Notes: generated by a model not told the origin, from the letters alone. A DNA stretch of 64,000 bases from JBJXHN01 sp046233135 (GCA_046233135.1 JBJXHN010000002.1:959947-1023946), one strand, 5' to 3'; numbered from the stretch's first letter, positions 26,416-36,209 are shown. Program-made: numbers and translations.

Positions 26416-27621
26416 CTATTCCGCCGCGCTTTCGGCGCCCGGATTGGGGGCATTGCTGGTCACCATTTCCTCGGTGACGGTCAGCACCCGGTCCCGGCCG
26501 GCCTTCTTGGCCTTGTACATGCGCTGGTCGGCCTTTTCCACTAGGTCGGACCAGTTGTCGCAGCCGTCGGCGGTCAGTTCGGCCAGGCCGATGCTCGCCG
26601 TTTGCTGCTTGCCGTCTGGGCGCTTGCCCAGACCAAGTTCGCGCAGGCGCAGCACCGCATTCAGGGCGCCTTCCGCCGTGGTGTTGGGCATCATGATGAT
26701 GAATTCCTCACCGCCCCAGCGGACGACGATATCCCCCCGGCGCAGCACCTTGCGGAAGGCCTCCGCCGCCGCTTTCAGGGTGCGGTCGCCTTCTTCATGG
26801 CCGTAGCGGTCGTTGACGGACTTGAAGTTGTCCAGGTCGCAGAAGGCCACGGCCAGCGGCAGGCCGGAGCGGTGGGAGGAATTGAACTGCACATCCAGCA
26901 GTTCCTCACCCACCCGGCGGGTGTAGACCCGGGTCAGCACGTCGTGGGCGGCCTGATTGACCAGGGCGGTCATGAAGTGCAGCTGGCTCATCCCCGACAG
27001 GGTCGCCACCACGCCCAGCAGGGTCAGCAGCCACAGGGCGCCGAGATAGAAGTTGAACGGCTCCAGCGGAAAGCCGAGCAGCACCACCACCAGCTGGGCC
27101 AGCACCAGCGGTGCGGACAGGACCACCCCTTCCACCGCCGTGATGGGGAAGACCGCAAGCCCGGCCACCATGACGAAGGGCAGGAAGGCATACCCTGACG
27201 CGAAAACCTGCTGCAGTGGCGTCAGGTCGAACTGGGAGAGCGTGGGCACGCTGACCAGGAAGAAGATGCAGGGGACCGATAGCAGGCAGCCCAGGGCGAT
27301 CAGCGCCCATCGCATCTTTTCGGTGGTGCGGAAGCCCAGGGCGATGGTGGCGAAGGCCACGGTGGCGGCCACGCGCAAGGCCGTGAGGATGCCCGACAGC
27401 GGCCATGGGAACATGACCATGTCCGCCACGATCCACACCGGAGTCAGGATGGCAAAGGTCATGGCGACCCAGCGCACGCGCGACACGATCAGAATCGAGC
27501 GGCGGCGCTGAACCAGCGGTGAATGGTTGGTCGGCAGGATCAGGTCGTAAATCAAATCGAATGACAGTTCGCTTGTGATCCGTGACAAGGCCGCGGCTGA
27601 TGGTCGAAGAAGGTTCGTCAT
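26416..27621 (-). CDS. membrane-bound diguanylate cyclase (GGDEF)
   Basis: 401 residues. Five or six membrane helices (about residues 45-225) are followed by a C-terminal GGDEF domain with 'FCDLDNFKSVNDRYGHEEGDRTL' and an intact active site G-G-E-E-F. It should make cyclic di-GMP from two GTP. An I-site RxxD is not obvious before GGEEF ('FRKVLRRGDIVVRWGGEEF' has R-R-G-D), which could serve as the allosteric site. There is no EAL domain. It stands alone with its own terminator. Confidence 0.92.
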   Translation of the reverse strand: MTNLLRPSAAALSRITSELSFDLIYDLILPTNHSPLVQRRRSILIVSRVRWVAMTFAILTPVWIVADMVMFPWPLSGILTALRVAATVAFATIALGFRTTEKMRWALIALGCLLSVPCIFFLVSVPTLSQFDLTPLQQVFASGYAFLPFVMVAGLAVFPITAVEGVVLSAPLVLAQLVVVLLGFPLEPFNFYLGALWLLTLLGVVATLSGMSQLHFMTALVNQAAHDVLTRVYTRRVGEELLDVQFNSSHRSGLPLAVAFCDLDNFKSVNDRYGHEEGDRTLKAAAEAFRKVLRRGDIVVRWGGEEFIIMMPNTTAEGALNAVLRLRELGLGKRPDGKQQTASIGLAELTADGCDNWSDLVEKADQRMYKAKKAGRDRVLTVTEEMVTSNAPNPGAESAAE

Positions 27622-27754
27622 CGCTTTTGGCCGTAGCCCCCCCTGGACTTTATGACGCTGGTACCATAAGCGTCCCGCACCCGGAAGTAAAACGAAACCG
27701 TTTAAAAACTAAGGTCTTGCGTCCGGAAGGGAAGCGGTCGTTATCAAATTTCCG

Positions 27755-28843
27755 CTATCCCCACAGGCCTGGGCCGGGCGGGCTGATCCAGCCGCCACGG
27801 AACGAAAGGCCGGGCTCGCGATCGCGCGAAAGCAGGACCGGCCCGTCCAGGTCGACGAATTCCGCCCGGCCGGCCAGCATCAGGGCCGGTGCCATGGCCA
27901 GGGACGTGCCCAGCATGCAGCCCACCATCAGGCGGAACCCCCGGGCTTCGGAGGCATCGGCCAGGGCCAGGGCGGCGGTCAGGCCGCCGGTCTTGTCCAG
28001 CTTGATATTGACGTAGGAATAGAGCCCGGCCAGGTGATCCAGGCTTTCGGCGGTATGGACCGATTCGTCGGCACAGAGCGGCACGGGGCTGTCGATGCCG
28101 GCCAGCGCGCCGTCCGCTCCGGCGGGCAGGGGCTGTTCGACCAGGGCCACGTCCAGCGCGGCCATGGCGTGCAGCAGGGCCGGCAGATCCCGTTCCGACC
28201 AGGCCTCGTTGGCGTCGACGATCAGCCTGGCATTGGGGGCGGCGGTGCGCACGGCGGCCACCCGCTCCACCGTGGAATCGGCGCCGACCTTGACCTTCAG
28301 CAGCGGCCGGTCGGCCAGCTTGCGCGCCCGGTTGGCCATATCCGGCGGCGAGCCGATGGAGATGGTCTCGGCCGTCACCACCTGGCGCGGCGGCGTGCCG
28401 CCCAGCAGCTCCCACACCGGCAGGCCGTTGCGCTTGGCCTCCAGATCCCACAGGGCGCAGTCCAGGGCGTTCCGGGCCGCACCGGCGGGCATGGCGGCTT
28501 GCAGGGCGGCGGTGTCCAGCCCGTCCGCCACCGGTCCGGCCATGGCGGTCAGGGCGGCGCCCACGCCTTCGACCGATTCTCCATAGCGGGCATAGGGCAC
28601 GCATTCGCCCCGCCCCCGCACCACCCGTCCATCGGCAAGGGTCTCGCGCACTTCCACCACCACCACATGGGCTTCGGACTTCGCCCCGCGGGAGATGACG
28701 AAGGACCCGGCGATGGGCCATCGCTCGTCGCTGACGAACAGCTGGCGATCCCCCAGGGGCGGTGGCGGCGGAACCACGGTGTCCGGGGCCGGGGCTGAGG
28801 GAGAGACGGAGGGCGGCGTTGACGGTGGTTGAGGAACGGGCAC
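27755..28843 (-). CDS. dgcA: dipeptide epimerase-family enzyme, N-acetyl-D-glutamate racemase DgcA
   Basis: An enolase-superfamily enzyme (362 aa) of the L-Ala-D/L-Glu epimerase group. It shows the KxK base 'LLKVKVG', metal ligands in 'IVDANEAW', 'LVEQPLP' and 'LCADESVHT', the second Lys in 'NIKLDKTGGLTAAL', and 'MVGCMLGTSLAMAPAL'. It lies 25 bases downstream of dgcN. In the published marine-bacterial D-glutamate pathway DgcN acetylates D-Glu and DgcA racemises N-acetyl-D-Glu. The pairing here supports that role over muropeptide epimerisation. The Pro-rich first 30 residues look disordered. Confidence 0.85.
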   Translation of the reverse strand: MPVPQPPSTPPSVSPSAPAPDTVVPPPPPLGDRQLFVSDERWPIAGSFVISRGAKSEAHVVVVEVRETLADGRVVRGRGECVPYARYGESVEGVGAALTAMAGPVADGLDTAALQAAMPAGAARNALDCALWDLEAKRNGLPVWELLGGTPPRQVVTAETISIGSPPDMANRARKLADRPLLKVKVGADSTVERVAAVRTAAPNARLIVDANEAWSERDLPALLHAMAALDVALVEQPLPAGADGALAGIDSPVPLCADESVHTAESLDHLAGLYSYVNIKLDKTGGLTAALALADASEARGFRLMVGCMLGTSLAMAPALMLAGRAEFVDLDGPVLLSRDREPGLSFRGGWISPPGPGLWG

Positions 28844-28868
28844 GGGGCGGTTGTCCGTAGATGAGGGC

Positions 28869-29879
28869 TCAGGTATCCGAAGAGGCTAACGCATCCACCA
28901 GGGGGGAGACCCCGAAGCGCACGGGATCCACACAGGGCAGGGCGAAGCGGGCGGCGGTCTGGTCCAGCAGCCGCCGGGCGTCGTCGGAGGCCATGCCGGA
29001 GGTGTTGAACGCGAGACCCAGGAAGCGGGCCTCGGGGTTGGTGCGGCGGGCGCAGATGAGGTTCAGCTCCATGCACTCGTCCAGATCGGGCAGCAGCCGG
29101 CCCGGCAAGCCGCGCATGTGTGGTCTGCCCGGTTCGTGGCACAGCACCATCCAGTCCGGCTGGGCACCGTGCAGCAGGCCCAGGCTGACCCCGGCGAAGG
29201 AAGGGTGGAACAGCGAGCCCTGCCCTTCGATCAGGTCCCAGTGATTGTCGTCGGCGGGTGGGGCCAGTGTTTCGGCGGCGCCGCTGATGAAGTCGGCAAC
29301 CACGGCATCGACGCTGATGCCTGTGCCGGCGATCAGGATGCCGGTCTGGCCGGTGGCGCGGAAGTCGGCCTTCAGGCCCCGGCTTTTCATCGCCGCTTCC
29401 ATGGCCAGCATGGTGTACATCTTGCCCACCGAGCAGTCGGTGCCCACCGCCAGGACGCGCTTGCCCGGCCGGGGGGCGCCGGTGCCGACGGGCAGGTCCC
29501 TGGACGGGTGACGGACGTCATGCAGGCCCACGCCCTTCGCCGCCGCGGCGTCGGCCAGGCCGGGCACGTCGGCGATGCGCTGGTGAAGGCCCGCAGCGAT
29601 ATCCAGGCCAAGCGCGACGGCGGCAAACAGAATCTCCCGCCAGCTTTCCCCGATCACGCCCCCCCGGTTGGCGACCCCGATCACCAGGGTTTTCACCCCG
29701 GCCGATACGGCGTTTTCCAAGGTCATGTCCGGCAGGCCCAGATCGGCCTTGCAGCCGGGCAGCCGGAACTGGCCGAGGCACCAGTCCTTGCGCCACTGAT
29801 ACACCCCGTTGGCCGTTTTCGCCGCCAGGGTATCGGGGGCATCGCCGAGGAACAGAAGGTACGGAGGACGCAGGGCCAT
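28869..29879 (-). CDS. dgcN: D-glutamate N-acetyltransferase DgcN (DUF1611 family)
   Basis: 336 residues, DUF1611 family. Its C-terminal half has a P-loop-like 'AVGTDCSVGKMYTMLAME', with 'RATGQTGILIAGTGISVDAVVADFISGAAE' and 'DLIEGQGSLFHPSFAGVSLGLLHG'. The family includes DgcN, which acetylates D-glutamate in a D-amino-acid catabolic route. The start at 29879 is set by a strong AAGGAGAGG six bases upstream; the frame runs on to 30002. It is first in an operon with dgcA and divergent from the matB-like gene. Confidence 0.85.
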   Translation of the reverse strand: MALRPPYLLFLGDAPDTLAAKTANGVYQWRKDWCLGQFRLPGCKADLGLPDMTLENAVSAGVKTLVIGVANRGGVIGESWREILFAAVALGLDIAAGLHQRIADVPGLADAAAAKGVGLHDVRHPSRDLPVGTGAPRPGKRVLAVGTDCSVGKMYTMLAMEAAMKSRGLKADFRATGQTGILIAGTGISVDAVVADFISGAAETLAPPADDNHWDLIEGQGSLFHPSFAGVSLGLLHGAQPDWMVLCHEPGRPHMRGLPGRLLPDLDECMELNLICARRTNPEARFLGLAFNTSGMASDDARRLLDQTAARFALPCVDPVRFGVSPLVDALASSDT

Positions 29880-30040
29880 GGGCCTCTCCTTCGACGGGGG
29901 ACTCCTTTGTTCATACCCGACAACAGCGCTCAGGCCAAGCGTCGGAGCTTTCGGGATGGTGGCGGCAGGGGCATGGGCTGGGGTACAACCGCGAACGGCC
30001 ATCCGGCTTCGTCTCCGCCTTTTCCGATAGGTTTCGCGTT

Positions 30041-31615
30041 ATGACCCTCTCTGATGCCGCGTCCGGCACCGCCTCTCTCTATGCTCTGCTTCGGAGGTGT
30101 TGCCCCGATCCGGACAAGGTTCTGATCCGCACGCCGGCTGGCCGGACGATCCCCTATGGCGTGGCGCATGGCATGGCCGGACGCATCGCCGCCGTGCTGG
30201 CCGGCCGGGGCGCGGTGGCGGGGGACCGCATCGCGGTGCGGGTGGACAAGTCGCCCGAGGCCCTGCTGCTCTATCTCGCCTGCCTGCGCAGCGGTCTGGT
30301 CTTTCTGCCGCTCAACACCGCCTACCGCCGCGAGGAAGTGGACTTCCTGATCGGCGATGCGGAACCCCGCGTGGTGGTCTGCCGGCCGGAGGATGAAGAG
30401 AAGACCGCGCATCTGGCGGCGGCACACGGGTGCGATGCGGTGCTGACCCTGGGGGCCGACGGCGCGGGAAGCCTGATGACGGAAACCGCGGCGATGACGG
30501 CGGAGGCCCCGGAGGTTTCGCTGCCGGCGGACGCGCTGGCGGTGATGCTCTATACCTCCGGCACCACGGGCAAGCCCAAGGGGGCGATGCTGACCCAGGC
30601 CAATCTGGCGTCCAACGCCTTGTCCCTGACGGAGGCCTGGCGCTTCACCGCCGATGACGTGCTGCTGCATGCCCTGCCGATCTTCCATGCCCACGGGTTG
30701 TTCGTGGCCTGCAACACGGTGATGGTGGCGGGGGGGAGCCTGCTGTGGCTGCCTGGGTTCTCGCCCGACGGGGTGCTGGCGGCGCTGCCCGGCGCGACGG
30801 CGATGATGGGCGTGCCGACCTTCTATACGCGCCTGCTGCAGGACCCCCGGCTGACCCCGGAGAGGACGCGCCACATCCGGCTGTTCGTTTCCGGCTCCGC
30901 GCCGCTGCTGGCGGAGACCCACCGGGACTGGCAGGCCCGCACCGGCCACGCGATTCTGGAACGCTACGGCATGACCGAAACCACCATGAGCACCTCCAAC
31001 CCCTACGACGGGGAGCGGCGGCCGGGCACGGTGGGCACCGCCCTGCCGGGTATCGAGCTGCGCGTGACCGACGAGCAGACCGGCGCGGTGCTGCCTTCGG
31101 GGGCCGTCGGCGGCCTGGAAGTGCGCGGCCCCAACGTGATGAAGGGTTATTGGAAGCTGCCGGAAAAAACCCGCGAGGATTTCACCGACGACGGCTGGTT
31201 CAAGACCGGGGATATCGCGCGCATCGACGCCGACGGCTATGTTTCCATCGTCGGCCGGGCCAAGGACATGATTATCTCGGGCGGCTATAACGTCTATCCC
31301 AAGGAAGTGGAAGCGGTGATCGACGACCTGGAGGGCGTCGGCGAAAGCGCGGTGGTGGGCGTGCCCCATCCGGACTTCGGCGAGGCGGGGGTGGCGGTGG
31401 TGACCTTGCGGCCCCGGGCGGAGATCTCGGAAGCGGCGGTCCTGGCGCACTGCAAGGCTCATCTGGCGAACTTCAAGGTTCCCAAGCGGGCCTTCTTCGT
31501 CGAAACCCTGCCGCGCAACACCATGGGCAAGGTGCAAAAGGCCCTGCTGCGGGAGCACCACAGCGCCCTGTTCACGGCGGGTGGGCCAGAAAAGGGCAAA
31601 GGGGAGAGAGTATGA
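30041..31615 (+). CDS. matB: malonyl-CoA synthetase-like AMP-forming ligase
   Basis: 524 residues of the ANL adenylating superfamily. The phosphate loop is 'LYTSGTTGKPKGAML', A5 is 'ERYGMTETTM', A7 is 'WFKTGDIARIDADGYVSIVGRAKDMIISGGYNVYPKEVE', and the catalytic Lys is in 'PRNTMGKVQKALLR'. 'HALPIFHAHGLFVA' and overall similarity fit malonate/methylmalonate-CoA ligases (MatB). It would activate malonate with ATP and CoA. No malonyl-CoA decarboxylase lies next to it, so the substrate is provisional. It overlaps the next gene by four bases. Confidence 0.8.
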   Translation: MTLSDAASGTASLYALLRRCCPDPDKVLIRTPAGRTIPYGVAHGMAGRIAAVLAGRGAVAGDRIAVRVDKSPEALLLYLACLRSGLVFLPLNTAYRREEVDFLIGDAEPRVVVCRPEDEEKTAHLAAAHGCDAVLTLGADGAGSLMTETAAMTAEAPEVSLPADALAVMLYTSGTTGKPKGAMLTQANLASNALSLTEAWRFTADDVLLHALPIFHAHGLFVACNTVMVAGGSLLWLPGFSPDGVLAALPGATAMMGVPTFYTRLLQDPRLTPERTRHIRLFVSGSAPLLAETHRDWQARTGHAILERYGMTETTMSTSNPYDGERRPGTVGTALPGIELRVTDEQTGAVLPSGAVGGLEVRGPNVMKGYWKLPEKTREDFTDDGWFKTGDIARIDADGYVSIVGRAKDMIISGGYNVYPKEVEAVIDDLEGVGESAVVGVPHPDFGEAGVAVVTLRPRAEISEAAVLAHCKAHLANFKVPKRAFFVETLPRNTMGKVQKALLREHHSALFTAGGPEKGKGERV

Positions 31616-32634
31616 AAGTCCATCTTCTGCTGTGCGGCCAGATTCGGGACCTTGCCTTTCTGGACCACATGGCAAGGCAGATCCTGATGTTCCGGGACCT
31701 GTTCGGAACCAAGGTCATCGTGACCTGGCAGGAGGATCTGGACCTGCTGGGGCCGCAGCGTGTAGCGGCATTGGAGCTCCAGGGCTTTCATCTGATCGCA
31801 GCGCCGAAGCCGCATGAAACAGCTTCGGGCAGCGGATCATTCGTGTATCAGATGAGCCAGCTGCTGACCGGCCTGCGTGCTTTGCCGGCGGGGTCCCTCG
31901 TGCTGAAATCACGGCCGGACGTGTGGTTGTCCTGGGATAGGATCGGCGGCCTGCTGAGGGCCTATGAGGCGCGCCGCAGTCCGGCGGACGGTCTGGCCGG
32001 CCTGAGGCAACGGATCTGGGTGCGGTATGCCCATGCGGTTCAGCCCTTGGGGCTGCCGGATGTGGCCTTCCTCGGGTTGCGGGAAGACCTGTTGAAAATC
32101 GCTAACATGGACGCTGAACTTTCGGTGCTCAGCGAGGGCCGTCATGCGGCGGTGCCCATCGCCGAACTGCGTTTATGGACCAGCTGGTTTCGTCGTGTCT
32201 TTCCAGTATTCGACGAGTATCAGGATTTCCTGTGCCGGACCGATCTGAGCCGGATGGAGCTGGATAGCAGCCTTTGGCTTGACGATTCGCGCTTCCGGAT
32301 CTGGCTGGGAGCTTACTACGAATTGCTGCGGCGCTATTTCCTGATTGGGACATCCTGCTACGATGGCATGACGGCAATCGTGCGCCGCTTCTCGCGCCGC
32401 CCCGACGGGATGGCGGACTTGGCGGCCACGGATCAAGCGCCGGACCTCGTGGCCTATGGGGATGTTCCCGGAACCTTTCGGGCGGCCAACGTCGGATGGA
32501 TGACCTTCGCCCAAGAACTCTGGCTGACTGAAGTCGCGCCCTATTTCACTGAGGGTGCGGCTATGCTGGATCCGGACGCCTTCCGGCCCGATCCGGAGGC
32601 GGTGCGGCGGCTGGCCTATCTCGGAGCGCCCTGA
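31612..32634 (+). CDS. putative glycosyltransferase-like protein (WavE-like)
   Basis: 340 residues. N-terminal 'VHLLLCGQIRD', then 'VIVTWQ', 'YQMSQLLTGLRALP' and 'LVLKSRPDVWL' match in order the G-x-I, S-T-W, N-R-Q and K-x-R-T-D positions of WavE-type lipopolysaccharide proteins, which are thought to be glycosyltransferases. Similarity is weak and judged by eye. It starts in an ATGA overlap with the ligase gene, with GGGGAGAGAG before it, and its codon use is less GC-biased than its neighbours, hinting at transfer. It ends 19 bases inside the 3' end of convergent glk. Confidence 0.45.
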   Translation: MKVHLLLCGQIRDLAFLDHMARQILMFRDLFGTKVIVTWQEDLDLLGPQRVAALELQGFHLIAAPKPHETASGSGSFVYQMSQLLTGLRALPAGSLVLKSRPDVWLSWDRIGGLLRAYEARRSPADGLAGLRQRIWVRYAHAVQPLGLPDVAFLGLREDLLKIANMDAELSVLSEGRHAAVPIAELRLWTSWFRRVFPVFDEYQDFLCRTDLSRMELDSSLWLDDSRFRIWLGAYYELLRRYFLIGTSCYDGMTAIVRRFSRRPDGMADLAATDQAPDLVAYGDVPGTFRAANVGWMTFAQELWLTEVAPYFTEGAAMLDPDAFRPDPEAVRRLAYLGAP

Positions 32635-33608
32635 TCTTCCACCACCAGCCCGGCCAGCCCCAGGAACGCCGGATAGGCGTGGGTTACCAGGCAGACCGGC
32701 AACGCGTCCAGCAGCCGGCCGAACCGTCCTTTCGCCCGCATGCGCTCCAGAAAGGCCGAGGCTTTCAGGGCGTCGGGCCGGCGCGGCAGGATCCCGCCCA
32801 TCAGGGCCAGACCGCCCCAGGCCCCGCCGGTCAGCACCAGATTGCCGGCCACGGTGCCGAGCAGAGCATAGAACAGGGCCGCGACCTCGGCGCAGAGGGT
32901 GTCGTCGCCGTTCAGGCCCCGTTCCATGATGGTGGCCGCATCGATGGCTTCCGGGGGCAGGCCGTCCAGGTCGCGCACCACTTCGGCCAGGGTCACCAGA
33001 CCGGGGCCGGAGAGAAAGCGTTCCGCCGAAACATGGCCGAACCGTGTCCGTGCGGCGGCGATGATCTGCGCTTCCCGCTCGGTCGATGCGGGCAGGGTGA
33101 CGTGGCCGCCCTCGGTGGCGATGGCCACGGGGCGTCCCCCGGACGGATCGGGCACCAGCAGCGCCACCCCCAGCCCGGTCCCCGGCCCCATCACCGCCAC
33201 CGGCGTCCGGCCACGGGCCAGGGGGCCGCTGGCGGCCGTCAGCCACATCCGGTCCTCCTCGGCCAGACGGGGGACGGCGAGCGCGTTGGCGATGAAGTCG
33301 TTGACCACAGACAAGCGGTCGAGCTCCAGGGCCACACGGGTTTCTTCGGTGGAGAAGCTCCAGGCCAGATGGTTGGTCAGGGCCACCCGGTCACCGGTCA
33401 CCGGACCGGCAATGGCGAAGGCCCCGGCACGGGGCCGGGCTTCGGGGCAGACTTCCGCAAGATAGGCGCGCGCCGCCTCGGCCGGCCCGGGGAAGGCGGC
33501 GCAGCGCACCACCTTCTCGCCGTGCCAGGCTCCGTCGGCATCCACCAGGGCGAAGCGGGCGTTGGTTCCGCCGATATCGGCGATCAGGCCGAGGATGGGG
33601 CTGGTCAC
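32616..33608 (-). CDS. glk: glucokinase
   Basis: 330 residues of the bacterial glucokinase (ROK-independent, Glk) family. The phosphate-1 motif is 'LIADIGGTNARFALVD', the catalytic Asp is in 'VVNDFIANALAV', then 'MGPGTGLGVALL' and 'EGGHVTLPA'. It phosphorylates glucose with ATP. I chose a GTG start at 33608 because AAGAG lies about eight bases upstream and the domain begins at once; the frame extends to 33719 within otsA. It lies 11 bases downstream of otsA, so the two are an operon. Confidence 0.92.
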   Translation of the reverse strand: MTSPILGLIADIGGTNARFALVDADGAWHGEKVVRCAAFPGPAEAARAYLAEVCPEARPRAGAFAIAGPVTGDRVALTNHLAWSFSTEETRVALELDRLSVVNDFIANALAVPRLAEEDRMWLTAASGPLARGRTPVAVMGPGTGLGVALLVPDPSGGRPVAIATEGGHVTLPASTEREAQIIAAARTRFGHVSAERFLSGPGLVTLAEVVRDLDGLPPEAIDAATIMERGLNGDDTLCAEVAALFYALLGTVAGNLVLTGGAWGGLALMGGILPRRPDALKASAFLERMRAKGRFGRLLDALPVCLVTHAYPAFLGLAGLVVEDQGAPR

Positions 33609-33619
33609 GGTGGGCTCTT

Positions 33620-35005
33620 TTACTCTGTGCGATAGGGGGCGGCGTTCAGGTCGGACAGGAAGCTGTCGCGCCAGGCTTCCAGGGAGTTTTCGTTGACCTT
33701 TTCCATCATCGCCGTCCACCGTTCCAGCCGTTCTTCCATCGACATGACCAGCGCGCGATCCATGGCCTCGGCGATATCGCTGCGGTCGAAGGGATTGACC
33801 AGCAGGGCAGCATCCATTTCCCGCGCCGCGCCGGCGAAACGGGACAGCACCAGAACCCCGGGATCCTGGGGGCTTTGGCTGGCGACATATTCCTTGGCCA
33901 CCAGGTTCATGCCGTCACGCATGGGGGTGACAACACCGACAGCGGCCTGACGGAAGAAGCCGGCCAGCTGATGGCGCGGGAAGTTCTTGGTCAGATAGCG
34001 CACCGGCTGCCAGTCCACGTCACCGAAGCGGGCGTTGATGGACCCGGACATGTTTTCCATCAGCTCCCGAATCCGCTTGTATTCCGGAACCTCGGAGCGG
34101 GACAGGGGGGCGATCTGCATGAAGGTCACCTTTTTTCTGTGCTGCTCGAAGCGTTCCAGGAACAGTTCGTAGGCTTCAAAGCGTTCAGGCAGGCCCTTGG
34201 AATAGTCCAGCCGCTCCACGCCGATCATCAGCTTCCGCCCGTTCAGGCTTTCGCGCAGGCGGCGGAACGAGGCGGTGCGCGTGGCCTGTTGTGAAGCCTG
34301 GGCCATCACGCCCTTTTCGATGCCGATAGGATAGACCTTGGCCAGCAGGGTGCGGCCGAAGGCCTTGATCAGCCCGCCCTCCAGTATCTCACCGTTCGCT
34401 TCATGGACGATGTAGTCGGCAAAGGCGCGGCGGTCGTTTTCCGTCTGGAAGCCCACCACGTCATAGGAACACAGGCTGCGGGCCAGACGCGCATGGCTGG
34501 GCAGGGCCAGCAGCACTTCCAGGGCCGGGAAAGGGGTGTGCAGGAAGAACCCCATGCGGTTGCCCGCCCCCATGCGGCGCAGTTCTTTGCCCAGCGGGAT
34601 CAGGTGGTAGTCGTGCACCCACAGGACATCGTCTTCTTTCAGCAGCGGGCAGAGGTTCTCGGCGAACAGGGTGTTGACCCGCAAGTAGCCGTTGTAGTCC
34701 TGCCGGGTGAATTCGGCGAGGCTCATGCGGTAGTGGAACAGCGGCCACAGGGTACGGTTGGCGAAGCCGTTGTAATACTCGTTGTAATCCTTGCGCCCCA
34801 GGTCCATGACCGCATAGGTGACCGGATCATGGTCGATGAAGCGGGGTTCGGTGGCGGTGGCCGACGCGGTCTTGCCGCTCCATCCGAACCAGATTCCTCC
34901 CTGGTGCTGCAGGGCCTCTCGCAGGGCGACGGCCAGACCTCCGGCCCGCGCGGCCTGATCATCGGGAACGGCGACACGGTTGGAGACAACGACGAGGCGG
35001 GTCAC
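33620..35005 (-). CDS. otsA: alpha,alpha-trehalose-6-phosphate synthase
   Basis: 461-residue GT20 enzyme. It starts 'RLVVVSNRVAVPDD' and has 'GGLAVALREAL', 'WFGWSG', 'DVLWVHDYHLIPLG', 'GFFLHTPFPALEVL', 'GVERLDYSKGLPERF' and 'RDGMNLVAKEYVASQ'. It transfers glucose from UDP-glucose to glucose-6-phosphate. The cognate phosphatase otsB is 5 kb away, beyond an inserted regulatory/SDR cassette and a GH65 gene. Confidence 0.95.
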   Translation of the reverse strand: MTRLVVVSNRVAVPDDQAARAGGLAVALREALQHQGGIWFGWSGKTASATATEPRFIDHDPVTYAVMDLGRKDYNEYYNGFANRTLWPLFHYRMSLAEFTRQDYNGYLRVNTLFAENLCPLLKEDDVLWVHDYHLIPLGKELRRMGAGNRMGFFLHTPFPALEVLLALPSHARLARSLCSYDVVGFQTENDRRAFADYIVHEANGEILEGGLIKAFGRTLLAKVYPIGIEKGVMAQASQQATRTASFRRLRESLNGRKLMIGVERLDYSKGLPERFEAYELFLERFEQHRKKVTFMQIAPLSRSEVPEYKRIRELMENMSGSINARFGDVDWQPVRYLTKNFPRHQLAGFFRQAAVGVVTPMRDGMNLVAKEYVASQSPQDPGVLVLSRFAGAAREMDAALLVNPFDRSDIAEAMDRALVMSMEERLERWTAMMEKVNENSLEAWRDSFLSDLNAAPYRTE

Positions 35006-35158
35006 GGGGGTCCCCCTTTTTTCCCGTTAAAACTGAGTGGTGGCAGCACAATAACCACAGAAGCCGCTAAAGGTTGCCGGGTAGGCCGGTTTGTCCATCC
35101 CTGCGGGTATCGGTGCAAGACCGGCCGGGACGGACGGGAAAGGCCTGCCGGGGCCGGA

Positions 35159-36106
35159 TCATACCACAGAAAGATGCGGGTGACGGTCTTTGTGCCCGCT
35201 TTTGCGGTCGGGGAGTGCGCACGGGGTGGGGCCGAACGTATCGAGGGCAAAGGTAATGAAGCTGCGCAGCCGGGGCGTCATGCGGCGGTCCCGGTAGTAT
35301 AGCAGCCACATCGGCCGTTCCCCCAGACGCCAGTCCGGCAGAAGGCGGACGAGGGGACCGCTCTCCAGATCGTGCGCCACCAGGATCTCCGGCTGCATGA
35401 TGACGCCCAGTCCGGCCCGGGCTGCTGCACGGACCGCCTGTCCGCTGTTCACGGTGATCATGTGGGGGGGACAGACCAGCCGCTCCTGACCGTCGCGCGA
35501 GAACTTCCAGGGGGAGCGTGCCGTGGCGGAAAAGGCGATGGCCTCATGCGCTTCCAGATCCTCCGGACAGGTAGGGGTGCCCCGTCTGGCCAGGTAGTCC
35601 GGTGCGGCGCAGACCGCCATGCGATAGGGCCGCAGCGGTCGGGCGATCATGGCGCTGTCGGGGAGCGACCCGATGCGAAAGGCGACATCGAAGCCTTCAT
35701 CGACGAGATCCACGGTCCGGTCGGTCAGTGTGATATCCAGCTCCACGTCCGGGGCCTGGCTCCGGAACCGGGCGAGAGCGGGCATCATCGCTTCCGTGCC
35801 GAAAGTTGTGGGTGCGGTAAGGCGCAGCCGGCCCTGAGGCCGTGTCTGCTGGGCTTCGGCCGCTTCCTCGGAAAGCGCGACCCGTTCAAGGATATCACGG
35901 CATTGCTGGACATAGCCGAGGCCGAAATCGGTCAGGCTCTGACGCCGCGTGGTCCTGTTGAGAAGACGGAGGCCCAGGCGCTTCTCCAGGGCGGCGATCT
36001 GCTGTCCGACCATCGCCGGGGACTGCCCGAGACTCGCGGCAGCGGCGCTCATGGAGCCGGCTTGCACCGTGGTGACAAAGGCTTGCATGGCACGGTAGAG
36101 ATCCAT
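35159..36106 (-). CDS. LysR-family transcriptional regulator
   Basis: 315 residues. The N-terminal winged HTH is 'MDLYRAMQAFVTTVQAGSMSAAAASLGQSPAMVGQQIAALEKRLG', and the C-terminal periplasmic-binding-like effector domain includes 'GRLRLTAPTTFGTEAMMP'. It is of the CrgA/DsdC-like subgroup common next to SDR genes. It is divergent from the SDR gene, with 90-100 bases between the starts holding a T-N11-A palindrome, so it probably controls both itself and the SDR/CMD operon. Confidence 0.92.
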   Translation of the reverse strand: MDLYRAMQAFVTTVQAGSMSAAAASLGQSPAMVGQQIAALEKRLGLRLLNRTTRRQSLTDFGLGYVQQCRDILERVALSEEAAEAQQTRPQGRLRLTAPTTFGTEAMMPALARFRSQAPDVELDITLTDRTVDLVDEGFDVAFRIGSLPDSAMIARPLRPYRMAVCAAPDYLARRGTPTCPEDLEAHEAIAFSATARSPWKFSRDGQERLVCPPHMITVNSGQAVRAAARAGLGVIMQPEILVAHDLESGPLVRLLPDWRLGERPMWLLYYRDRRMTPRLRSFITFALDTFGPTPCALPDRKSGHKDRHPHLSVV

Positions 36107-36132
36107 TTGATGGTATCGCTTTTAAATGAAGA

Positions 36133-36145
36133 TCATTTTTCATGA
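36133..36145. promoter_or_regulatory. candidate LysR-type operator
   Basis: TCAT-N5-ATGA, a T-N11-A dyad in the AT-rich divergent region between the LysR gene and the SDR gene. It matches the general LysR recognition pattern in the expected place; no binding data are available. Confidence 0.45.
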
Positions 36146-36209
36146 ATTATCACAATATGAGATGGGACGTACACCGTTCGAAGTGATTTCATCAATGGAG
36201 CTGGACGAC

